DNA of 64,000 bases from contig KE546968.1 in assembly GCA_000442125.1 (NCBI GenBank), forward strand, positions 1,583,795 through 1,647,794, given 5' to 3'. This DNA comes from Opeltia flavorubescens. Taxonomy: Eukaryota; Ascomycota; Lecanoromycetes; Teloschistales; Teloschistaceae. Made by a program: the position numbers and the translations under genes. This document shows, piece after piece, positions 37,487-48,208 of the stretch. Each line of letters opens with the position of its first letter. Position 1 is the stretch's first letter. The notes below the pieces were generated by a model. The model was not told the origin of the DNA and did not search any database. It saw only the letters and a list, made by a program, of their open reading frames with translations.

Positions 37487-40106
37487 TCACAGCGGCCTGT
37501 TTCTGTGTTTAGAAATCCTTGTCCGAAGGGTTATCAGAACGTGAATATAAAGGAACAGAAGGAGAATTGCAACGTATGCTATTCTTGATACTGGAAATGC
37601 TGTAGATGTTAGACGATATGCTAAAGGTGACGAAATGAACCATACGCAACAGTTGGTGAAGAAACAACCGTACGTGATCTGCGTCCGCTGCTCAGGCGAG
37701 GGCTGATCTATGTTCCTTCTCAATCAGAGCTCCATTTCCAAAAGTATTGGACGTATCCGTAAGAAAACAACCTGGGACTGGATGAGAACCATGTGATATC
37801 TTACACGATCTTAGGTTTGACGGGTATATCAACAGTATCGAACTCTGCTTGCTGTACTATACCTTGCGTCAAGTGAGCGTTCGTAGCGATCCGGTACTAG
37901 TAGTAATGCTCAAGGCCTTCCGATCATCTTGACTTTGCGCTGATATAAGAGATTGATCGTCTGGTACCGTGATGAAAATCTGAAACGGGCATAAAGAAGA
38001 AGAGGAATAACATTTGATGATCTTCTACCGTCTTGTCAACATCCCTAGCTTTGTCATGACTCATCGCTCTCCGCGTCACGATTTGTGAAGGGGTAAGGTA
38101 GTGCCATATCATCGTCGTTAAGGAGGATGTATGGACTGCCGTAGAAATGTTTATATATCTGATCTTGGAGCAATTTTCGCTTCGTCATCGGTAACCGTCA
38201 ACTTTCTTGTGGGAATTTTTTAAACGCTATTGCGTAATCTTCAAAACTCTAATCTATCGACTCAAGTATTATCTTTCTGTCCGATTTGGGGTAATCGGCA
38301 TCGGGAATGTCTTCCATATAGAATTTGACACTGCTGCAGAATATCTCGGTGATGGGTTTGATTGCAGGTAACTCGGAGAAAAGCTGAAGATAATTAGACA
38401 TCTCGAAGCTTTCGTCCCAACATATAGCTGAATCACTCAGGCTCGTGCGATGTAAGAGCCTCGTATTATTTGGGCTTGAAGGAACTTATTACAATGGTAG
38501 TAGTAGCGTGACAAGCTTCATTGCAGACTCCTCACGCTGCCATTGCATTTGCGAATTCCTATTTGGAATAGTTCAATTGCTGTCGTGACATTGCTTATGA
38601 ACGCCAGCGATGTTTTACAGGTAGCCGAGTGGGTGGGAAATGGCTAGAATAGGGCGCTCTTTGGCAAATCCGGGGATTGCGCTTACGCGTTGTCCAATGT
38701 TATGCGATAGAAGTGGACTTAGTGGAATAACCTGTATTTGCCGCTCCAACTTTCTCTTGGCCCTTAAATGATTCCCCGTAGTATCTTTAGGCGTTCCCGC
38801 GGGCTCCCGGATGTATAGCGTTCCTTCACTAGGCCATACCTTGTAGGAGTGACATTTGCAGCTCTGTATCAAAGATGTCCAATCATTTTCCAGTGTCCGC
38901 GGCTCCAAATTCTTTTATCTGATATGGATTATGTGCACGGCGTTTTCATATAGGCTGCTTCGGTCTTTTTGAAATCCAAAAAAACGTTGCCAATAGGGAT
39001 TATGCCAAAGCCACAAAAACAATGATTGTATGCTATAGAAAGGCAATAGAATGTCCCTTGTCCTAGACTTCATCAAGGAAGTCCTAGAAAGTTGTGTCAT
39101 TTCCTGGATATATCTCTCTTGACAAGTCCGTACAGCCCATGCCCTCTTCAATGGTGTTCTTAGGTACGATCGGTTGACGTAAAATGAGATTTTCTTCATC
39201 GGAAAGGCTTCTTCAAGCCTTCAATTCAATTCTCCTCGACGAGCGAGCTTTGACGAATTCTCTCCAATTTTTATTACCGTATCTTGCAATGGCTACTCGC
39301 TTAGGTCCGTGACGATTCATAAAGACACAAGCCAGGGTAGGAAGGTTTATAGCCGTACTCGGGTCCACAGTGAATGCATACACCGCTAGATAAACCTCTA
39401 AAGCATTTGACGTTTGAGGCGTCAAGTGACTATATATCACAGGCTATATGGACGAACGTAATACGACGATGCGTCGATTTCCGTTAGCCCAATCTATTCG
39501 TTCGCCGGCAAAGCACCAGTAGATATTCACGATTGGACTTACCAAACTGTCCATAATTCGGACCACCATACGAGGAGGGACCGCCACGCCCAGCTCTACC
39601 TGGGGAATCGAACAGCATCATGGTCCTGGTCATTATCGAGCGTCTGGCTTGCTAGCCCCAAAATCTGGCGTAGCTCGGCATCTAAGGTGAAAGGAACTGA
39701 ATAGGTAGATGGTCAATAAGGAAGTGTAACGATAATATACTCAACAGACTTAAAGTGTGTTCTCTGATAGCTTTGAGTGATGCTGTATGGTTGCCATGCA
39801 GACCTGGAAACATATTCCACCTGGGTACTCGAATATATGGGGCATTACCGTGTGCTGGAAAGACTACTTAGACCAGTACTTGTCATGATCTTCGTCGAGA
39901 TTGGACCCTTATATGGCGGATAAGTCCGTTCACTGCAGGTAATTCTTGCCCTTCACCATGTGCCTCCAGATATTCTCGAAGTACGAGCCGTTCCCCATAA
40001 GAAAGATACTCGATCAAATTCAATAAGGACGAGAAGTGACCCAGCTGAACACTGCCTGTTTCTTAGTATCTGATATAATTGCGGCGAAGCGAATTTTTTG
40101 ATCAGC
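37487..40106. other. eroded stretch downstream of the SNF2 relic
   Basis: Coding-like minus-strand fragments occur at 38615-38908, 38915-39199, 39213-39440 and 39543-39633. The last has Gly/Pro-rich text (PGRAGRGGPSSYGG) ending at a GTAAGT donor. They may continue the SNF2 relic whose recognisable part ends at 40107, but no motif proves this. Confidence 0.3.
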
Positions 40107-41275
40107 CTAGGGATTGAGAAAAAGGTTTGTATGCGGAGTGCCCCACACAGCTGGATGTTCGGCTTTTCTTGTCTTCGGGAACTGTCCGTTGGGATCGTCT
40201 TTATCTACCACAGTTTGCATTGCTTTGACATCAGCCATCGACATTCCATAATAGCCATCAGGTACGTCAGTATAAGCGATCACCAGCCTTACGCCTAGAG
40301 CCTTCAGGTCGACGATCTGAAAGATCTCACTCGCCCATTGGGCCACTTGAGAGGGAAGCGAGTAGAATATAGTAGGTCCACTCTTAGGCCGGCAGTGATG
40401 AAGAGCTGAAATCGGATGGCAGGGGTATGCAACAAAGAAATTCGATTGGTATCGGTATTCCTTCGAGGCATTAAGGCTGCAATGTTTTTGGTTAGGCCCT
40501 GGGTTCGACCATTCGGAATTGATTTCCTTCTAGCGCAGCCATAGTAGCTGCCTTGCTGTAGCTACCGCCACGGATATCCAGGTCTATGAGTAAAGAAGTG
40601 TTAGTTATAGGATACTCGACGAGGGGTAGAATATATTACCTCGCCCAATCCTGTTTCGTCGCCGATCAACGCGCTATAGAGATCGCCCTTCCCCTAACAT
40701 CGCGTTAATATAAACCAGACAGCCAACTATTACTATTGTTTTATTGGCTATATATACGGGAGCTGGTAAGTATTATCACGGTTTGATCTTAACGGCTGCG
40801 TATTTTTGATTGTATATGCCGCCTGGTGCCAATTACCTATATGTTCGCATGCTTTAGCGTCTATAATCCGCTAGAATCTAAATCGGAATCAGTAGAGGCA
40901 GCGGGGAGAGGAAAAAAATCACTCACTTCGTAGCTGGATCCTCTGCCTCCTCTTCGTCCTCTACTAATAACTCATCACCATGAGCATCGTCCTCGTCGTT
41001 CTTAGGTCCCTTCGGGTTATCCTTATAAACACTATTATCTTGGTGACCATCGGTCGAAGGGGTACTCGCAATGACGTTTCTTTTCTTTCGGTGGTACGCG
41101 AAGGCCAAAGGATCGGTTTCGTTATCACCTTTATTCTCGTCATCAAATTCAGCTCGCCGTTTCCTGCCGAAAAGACCTCGACCTTTACGAAGGTCTGCAA
41201 AGGTTAGCCGTTGAGGTATGCGATACAGTTGACCAGGAGCAAACTAACCACCCAACGGGATTTTCCCTGAGCCAT
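40107..41275 (-). pseudogene. SNF2-family ATPase gene relic (N-terminus to motif Ia)
   Basis: A plausible start at 41275 (MAQGKSRWV) is followed by a 53-bp intron (GTTAGT donor at 41248, GCAG acceptor). Exon 2 (41195-40927) is highly charged (KRRAEFDDENKGD ... LLVEDEEEAEDPATK). A later 54-bp exon (40693-40640) reads GKGDLYSALIGDETGLGE. After a canonical 56-bp intron it continues TWISVAVATARQLLW (from 40583). This is SNF2 motif I (family DExGLGKT) with the Walker lysine replaced by Glu. The frame then runs to 40107 with one internal stop (40530-40532). It includes GPTIFYSLPSQVAQWASEIF, where the family has a motif Ia 'PTLIV.P..L..QW..EI', and LGVRLVIAYTD. The join between exon 2 and the 54-bp exon is not in phase. 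With the lost lysine and the internal stop, I call a host pseudogene. Confidence 0.5.
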
Positions 41276-43813
41276 TACCCTGCGGCAAATATACCGACTT
41301 GAAGTACGACGACTGTGACTGAATGATAAAAGTAAGGCATTAGACCTTAATCAATTCTTTCAGTAAGTTTTCCAAAACTCACTTGTGACTGCGAACGGAT
41401 GTTCGAAGACTCGTTTCAAACAGAGTTTATACCCGTATTCTCAGAAACCGGTGCAAAACGCGGAATGTAACGTGGCGACCCGGATTTTTCTCTGAATATT
41501 CTCCATGCACTGGTCTACTCCTGGGATTGTGCATTTCTCAACTGGCTCTGGCGCCAGCTAAGGCATCGACCTTTGTCAATTTTGTCAATCGGTTCAAGGG
41601 ACGATGGTTTGACCTTAGATGTACAACTAATCTCACCAGTTATATATAATATGGCTAGAAGATATCCGCGACAGTATCGTCCATTAATGCGCCGTTAAGT
41701 TTTAGTAGAGCTTCGATTAGATCATCGACAACCCAACTCATTTTCTTAGCGTCAAGGCTGATAAAGAACTATTCCCGACTTACCGGGTAGGTCTATTGGC
41801 AACGATTTTCCACTACTTGAGGCAGATAGGGACCTTGTTTACCTCAGACTTACGGATATATATTCGTTCGTAGCAGTGCAGATCCAAGGAAGTATCCACC
41901 TCTTTGCTGTATTGATGTGAGAGGTCTTCCCCAGTTGAAAAGCGTGTTTCCTTGAAGCGCTCAAATCTTGGTAGCGACAGATCTGATGCTTTCGAGGCTT
42001 GGCTGGTAAGTCATGGCTGGGGATGTAATCATTCGGCTGTCAGCTATCATGATGTTTTGACTTATGGAAGTGAAAGACTGGGTACTACAGAGTTGGATGA
42101 GAATGATATACTTGTAGATTACATGATCAAATCACAGTTCAGCCCTTTCTATTGGCAGAAGTGGTTTGAATTGCTATAATAAATAGTATCGGAGTTTGTC
42201 GTTGCATAATCAAGGTACGATCAGCCCCAGGTCTGTGGAGCTTCCTATATGCTCTTACTCCTACAATAAAGAAATTAAAACGCGTCCAGTCAGTGAAACA
42301 GAATTGAGCAAGGGTTAGAATACACCAGGAGGCGTAAAATAAGTCCAACCACGGCTCTGGTTTCATCTGGTTATCTTGGAGAATCATAAATTCCTCATTT
42401 CAGGCCAATCTTTGAGTTGAGAAAGTGTGACTGTTGATCCTCTTGCACTTTTGGCGTTAAGCCTATCATTTTCTTTAGATTTATCTCATTCAGATATAGA
42501 ACGTCCATTCTGCAGAAAGCTTCGAAGCTGATAGCTATGAAAATATCCCAACCATAACGAGTCGTCCTTCTTGCATGGCTTGTGAAAACAGCAAGTCGAT
42601 ATGTTACGGCGAGTCCAGAGCATTTGGATTCATCTAGGTCCACTTCTCTGAGATCCTCGTCCCCGAGAGATCCTTGCAAAGAAGGGATAATGTTGGCCAT
42701 TGCCGATTGGTAAAGACTAGATTCGTCCAAGATTGATAAGGAGAATCATAAGCTTCTCATCCGTAATAGCCGTGATTTTCTTAGGAGCAATGTGAGAACG
42801 AACTTGAGCTGGCAATGAATGAATCTTCTCTACCCATAGCAATAAGAATTCAATCTCCTATGGGTTATTGTTTACCGCGTCATCATTTGCTGATTGATTC
42901 TTGACTTAATTCGCTCCGGGACGATATGAGGAGATCGCCGACTATAATGCGTGCTTCACCTGTAGACCGTAGATACTGAATCAGCTTAGCGTGTCTCTAT
43001 TTTCGTATTTGTGTCCTTTATCCAACACAGTGAAAGAGAAAATATCCCTCATTCTGTGCACAAGTTGCCTCAGGCCGAATTACAATCTCTTTCTGCAAAG
43101 GCTTCTGGAGATCAGGAATCTCTCCGACTGCTCTTGACGATAAGGAATGGATTGAGGAAAAGATAACCCAGGGATTACCTCCTTCTCTGTGTTAAGACGG
43201 ATGAGAAGGTAATGATACCGTGGTAAGCCTTGACAGTAAGGTCTCATGGTAGGTAAGAGAACCTGAGCATACCCTGTGGGAGGCAGTCATGTAGACAGTT
43301 TTTAGGCGGATGGAAGGAGATTCTGAGGGTAATGATTGAGTTTTCATCAGAGGATGAGCAATCTCTATGAAAATATCGAACGCACAGGGGTATGGGCGAT
43401 TTTGGGTTGGAGATCAGCAGATCAGAGAAGCTTCGACAGCTCCGTAGGTTTGAAACAAAGTATCTTTCCGAGGGTCACCTCACTGAATGTAAAATGCCTT
43501 TCGCCTCACAAGCAATATTCTGATAGAGGTGCTAACTTGTTATTAAGGAGACTCTTAAGAGTGTGACTGACATCCTGTGATAATCAATTACACGGTATTC
43601 GAGCAACCAGCTTGAGACGTGACTGTTTCTCATTGTGATACTCGTTTGCTTAATTTAATGTCAGTCGATTGACCTTGGCCGAAATATTCAAGTAGACACT
43701 CCAAGATGGATCTTTCCACTCACCTGCAAGGTAAGTAACGTATGAAGTGGCCAACAATGGGACTGACCAACCTCATTAGCACTGGAGCGGGCTTTGAGTC
43801 CACTGAGCGCTTC
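41276..43813. other. non-coding or eroded stretch
   Basis: Short frames only are seen. The 75-codon plus frame at 41952-42179 and the 111-codon minus frame at 42395-42730 show no known motif. Two further exons of the SNF2 relic may lie just above 41275 (an acceptor-like CATTCAG at 41319), but phase does not support them. Confidence 0.35.
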
Positions 43814-43951
43814 TTAAATCTTTAGTTCTCTAAGTACACCTCCGTAGCTCTCGGGCTTGCTGAGATTGATTTTAGCCAGGGCTTTCGCAAACATCGGCGC
43901 GTTATTTGGGTCTTCTTCGCCCGAGAAGTTGATCTTCGATGGAGACGACAT
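43814..43951 (-). other. short coding-like exon, unassigned
   Basis: The sequence runs from an ATG at 43951 to a stop at 43816. Its 45 codons read like a genuine N-terminus (MSSPSKINFSGEEDPNNAP, then FAKALAKINLSKPESYGG), with GC-rich codon choice unlike its surroundings. It could be a tiny gene or the first exon of a lost one. No family is recognised. Confidence 0.3.
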
Positions 43952-44919
43952 GGTAGACAAATCTAGTCAAAGACGAAGGAGTTGAAATCGTAGTCCCGAT
44001 GTATGTATCTCACGCGAAATGAGGTGGCACTAAGGGCAGTGAGATGTATCACGGATGTCAAGTAGTGTTGAAAGATTTCTCTAAGTCAGTGTACTTGGAA
44101 AATTGCTAATGATCGTAGACCCTGTTTTGCCAGCAGAGTGGGATCAGTTCTTCACAGCCATAACAGTAGTGGTCAGTATCTTCCAACCTAAAGGACTTTG
44201 AACCTGGCATGGTACTGCTTTTCGATATAATCTGACCTTGAGTTACCGGCCCCTCACATTGAGACCGAAGCTAGGCGACTGGCATCGGGAGTTGCACAGA
44301 TATAAGTTGTGTAGTGAGAAAGCGACCTCTCAAGAATTTTGAATAATCGAAGAGTGATGTGTTTAATTCATTGCCGGAAACCACTACGGTACCATTTGGA
44401 CCCTTATCGCTAGGCCGATGAGTCGTTTAATTCTAAATCTTTTAGTATCGAGTTCCCGGTTTGGGCTTTATCGAAAGCGCGCGTAGAAATGAGGTTCAAT
44501 AGAGATCGTTGGTAAATAGATATATATTATACCAGCGTGCTTGTTAAACGTAACCTCTCTGTTCACTGGATGTAGCCGCTCCACATCTGGTTGCTCTCGA
44601 AATTGAGGGGGTATGTCTCTTTCGGAGTATCATACTCTTTCCCCTGTTTCTCGGATTGAGATCGTCGACCTCATTGGGATTCAGTCAACGATCTTAGAGC
44701 CATTAGACCTTTTGAATCCGTATGAGTGTGATGTGTGTCCTGAGAATTGAAGGACGCTGATGTGGTTGTGTGAGCAATTTAAGTTGCCAGGATAGTAGTG
44801 CTGTAGAGCATTAGCGGATAGCCAGGTGTCATGTTAATCACTCTGATCAATCGAGACATCTTACTAACGGTGTTCTATGCCGGTTCGAAATTCCTGTCTG
44901 AGCTAGAAAGTGTTAAGGA

Positions 44920-45114
44920 CTAGATGAAGAATTGTATCGCCGAGTTGGTAAGTACCGACGAAACGAGGGAGATTTCGTCGACGACAATCTGGAAAGTATA
45001 GCAGACAAGTACGCCCTGTTGATCATGACCAGCGAGGAAATGGAAATGATGACGACAATCTGTGCATTGCGACCAGAAGATGGAGAATCCTATCCACGAC
45101 GATCTCAAGAGCAT
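44920..45114 (-). pseudogene. possible SNF2 motif II relic
   Basis: A 64-codon frame ends GVLVCYTFQIVVDEISLVSS and then VLTNSA. The run resembles the SNF2 segment around motif II ('F..VVVDEAH.LK'), with the DExH box reduced to DEIS. The underlying DNA also contains an internal near-repeat: GACAATCTGGAAAGTATAGC against GACGATCTCAAGAGCATAGT, about 95 bases apart. The assignment is weak. Confidence 0.22.
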
Positions 45115-46660
45115 AGTAGACGAGCATGCTCTGAGAACGATTTTGGCAATTTAAATGTTATTGGTGTGCATATATAGTGGTGAACAAGATCAGTGAAAGG
45201 TATTAGACGTAAAGACTCGAAGGAAAAGATTATGTACCTAATCATGCCCTTTACCTTCATGATCGTAGTCATGAGCGTCATACAGCAGCTACAGCAATGG
45301 GCCGCAGATAGAGATTCTCATTCTCACTAGTTTGATCTACTTGCGACAGATGATCGATGTGAAGTTGATAAAGTTTTTGGCGCATTCCGGGCTCGTTGGC
45401 TCTTGCTACAGAGCTTTAAAATGCTGTTGTGATTGAGAGCTACTTCTCTTCTAACAGTGCAAGGGATAATAAACCGATCGTTAAGATAGAATGATCAATG
45501 AGTACGGGTGAGCTTTCTCACCTTACCTTGCTGAATCTCTATGAGTAAGATCTCAGAACCTGTGATATTGTGCTGGATGATCGAGCTTCATTGCTCGACG
45601 CTGAGTTGTTCATCGTGAGGTTCCGCACAAAAATCACTTTCAGCTTTTTCATCCTCAAACACTTCATCTGGGAGACTGGCAGCTTTGACTCCCCAAGGCG
45701 AACGTCGGAGGAAGACATTTGGTCTTTTCTATCAAATTTGCAGCCTTGAGCATGGCAACGACGTTGGAATGAGCATCAGGGTGTGCCAGTTTCTGTTCTC
45801 GGGATCATGGAGCGAACCATAACCGTTCAGGGTATGTCTCAAGTACATGCATCCTGGATCTGAGAATTTTACCAATCTATTTTTAGACAGAAGTGGGGTC
45901 ATTAAAAGATATCATCAACAATAATATCGGTAGCTCTTAATGAGAAGGTGATCTTATGCGTCTGTAAGATTATTTTTTGAACCATGCAAAGTTTCTAGAC
46001 ACATAAATATCTATTGGAAAACCATCTCTTTCCATTCGTAAGCACCACGACTCGAGATGCGGCTTAAAGGGTTCAAAGGGTGGATCGGGATCTGGATCAG
46101 GATCCGAGAGAACCTAGTAAGACGATTGGACTGCACAGATATTAGACGGTTGTGATCATAGTTATTCTTATATCACCAGCCTTATGAGAATTTTTTGTTT
46201 TGCTTGTGTCATTTCAAACTGTAGATATGTTGGACTAGAGCAATATCTTGCTTGCTCGTTTTCTCTCGATACAGCTCTTGACTTTCTCTGGATTTTAGAG
46301 TTTAAGGTGAGGATTTTATCCTACAAATCATCATCATCCTTACAAAGTATGATGACCTTCAATCCTGATCGAGGCTGTACTGTTCAACGATGAAGTAGAA
46401 GAGGATGACGTTGAGCCATGGCTCGAAGGAGGAGNGAGATGTCCATCAATGATCAAAGAATTGACCCAGTGATGTCTTTGTCGCGGCTGGTGGACCAATC
46501 GGACAGATTGAACACTTTTTTTCAATGATTATCTGGTATACATCTTGGTCATACTTCTCCACAGTTAGATGGTAATTCGGGGTTTTGGTGTGGAAACTCG
46601 TCACTTCTGCCACGAACGTGCGACTATTGAGAAAAAGCTTCCTAGTATAATATAGTTGCT

Positions 46661-46876
46661 GACCGAGCGGTCGAGAGAACAAAAGGCGAGGAGAAGCCGA
46701 AGGCGAAAATTGTCGTCATTGCCACCATTGGCAGCGGCCTGCCCAGCTTATTGGGAAGGCAGGGGGAAGACGCTGAGGAGGACGAGTAGGGCGAGGTGCC
46801 TGAATTGTTCCACCAGCAGCAGCCTGACCCCTCTGGACAACGGGTGTATATGACCCGGTTATCGGGAATCGATTAG
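46661..46876 (+). other. coding-like plus-strand frame with one internal stop
   Basis: Seventy-two codons read VERTKGEEKPKAKIVVIATI, then GSGLPSLLGRQGEDAEEDE. After one stop they continue PELFHQQQPDPSGQRVYMTR. The stretch is clearly GC-richer than its surroundings. It looks like an eroded exon, and no family is recognised. Confidence 0.25.
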
Positions 46877-47151
46877 GATCCCCTTGACGAACCTCATGAC
46901 CACGAGGGCAGGGAAAGGATCGCCCATTCTGATCGTCATTTATCCTAGACAGTGATTATATTATCAATAAGACTGCAAACCCCTATTTCGTCACGTAAAA
47001 TTGGCTTCGAGAAGTAAAAAATGGAGTAAGCTTGCTTCTCTACCTTCCTAGGTCATAGTGCAAGGTCTGGGTAGACACGTTTCTGATTGTCCTGAGTTTC
47101 AAGGATTTTGACCCAACACCTGGACGTCTTTTCTGGACCTCTGCATCTGGT

Positions 47152-47412
47152 CGAAAGTTCTTAAGTTCAAAATGAAGATATTTGAGCTCATGAGTATCAT
47201 TGGTACTGGATTATATTCCTCAACAATTACATGTTCATATCGGATATGTAGTTTCCAGTTGCTAAGCTGTTTGCTACTGGGGGGTAGGTTACAAAGAGTA
47301 CGAGTGTCGAGGCTGGTAAATCAGAGCTCAGTCAAAGGCTTAGTTTTACGACCATGATTGTCTTTGTAAAGCTACTCCTCCGTGTGCTCGACGTCAATGC
47401 ATACTAAGATTA
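47152..47412 (-). pseudogene. DEDDh exonuclease-like relic, N-terminal (Exo I) part
   Basis: The frame reads LVCIDVEHTEE, then KPLTEL.FTSLDTRTL, then NWKLHIRYEHVIVEEYNP. This is the order and spacing of the Gfd2/YDR514C-like domain start: D-x-E of Exo I, ITEIG..TLDTR, then 'nW...I..rHf.i.Ey'. Two in-frame stops interrupt it. It lies just downstream, in transcript direction, of an Exo III piece at 47.6 kb, so two copies seem to have stood head to tail. Confidence 0.45.
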
Positions 47413-47564
47413 CATCATTAAACAATTCATAGGGTACCGGGTTCTCAAGGTTTAGGGTCGTGACTTTTCCTCTGAATCGTAGGAGTCAGAATTCATTTGA
47501 TCATACGTGATGGTACCTAAGCAGTTCGAGTCTTAGTATTCATCATATCAAGAGGTGAAACTCT

Positions 47565-48208
47565 TACCATCGATAAGTACTCGAAGGAAAGCTTCCAGGC
47601 TCACCGCGGCGTCATTCTCTTAGATCACCGAGGGTTCGATTTGATGTTTGGTATGGCCCATCAATAGCTATCGTCTTATTTTGAAGACTCTCTCGGATGA
47701 GGAGAGCATAAACTCTAGCTGGCATTGAGAAGAAATATGATTATGATTCATCTCGCATGCTCGGTGGAAGATGCAGTGGAACCGACAGGCACGGCTCTCG
47801 CGTCATGGATCCTTCCATAGCGAGTTAGGTTCCGTGGTTCGGTATCCGAGGGTTTTTGGCATTAATTCACCATAATACCAAGTGCTATCATCAAGGCGGA
47901 CTCTGGTAGAATCCCGTGTTGTTGAAGATCTTCGTTGAGGACAGGCGGTTCATTAAATCATCGGAAATCGGCCAGTTCCTCGTCCAAAAAATACCATTCA
48001 TGTCTTCAATATTGATCAATCTTACTCAACTAGGAAAATGGAAAGAATAATGTTCGACCAGCCCGTTAAATACGTTTAGTATCAGGAGTGAAGCGACGCC
48101 AGTAATCTTTTCCTCACTTGAGGAGAAGGGGAAAGACGGTAATGTTGGCCGCAATCCATCAGTGCGGAGTGAATCTGCTTCTTCTAATTCCGAGACTGAA
48201 TATCTCAT
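47565..48208 (-). pseudogene. DEDDh exonuclease-like relic, Exo III and possible Exo I pieces
   Basis: At 47615-47568 the minus strand reads NDAAVSLEAFLRVLID. It is nearly the same as the piece at 35.8 kb and has the same exon end (GAT-G followed by GTAAGA). At 48208-48026 a 60-codon frame reads SSSEEKITGVASLLILNVF, which may be the eroded 'KITEIG.A.LDTR' segment of the same copy. The frame between is broken. Confidence 0.35.
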
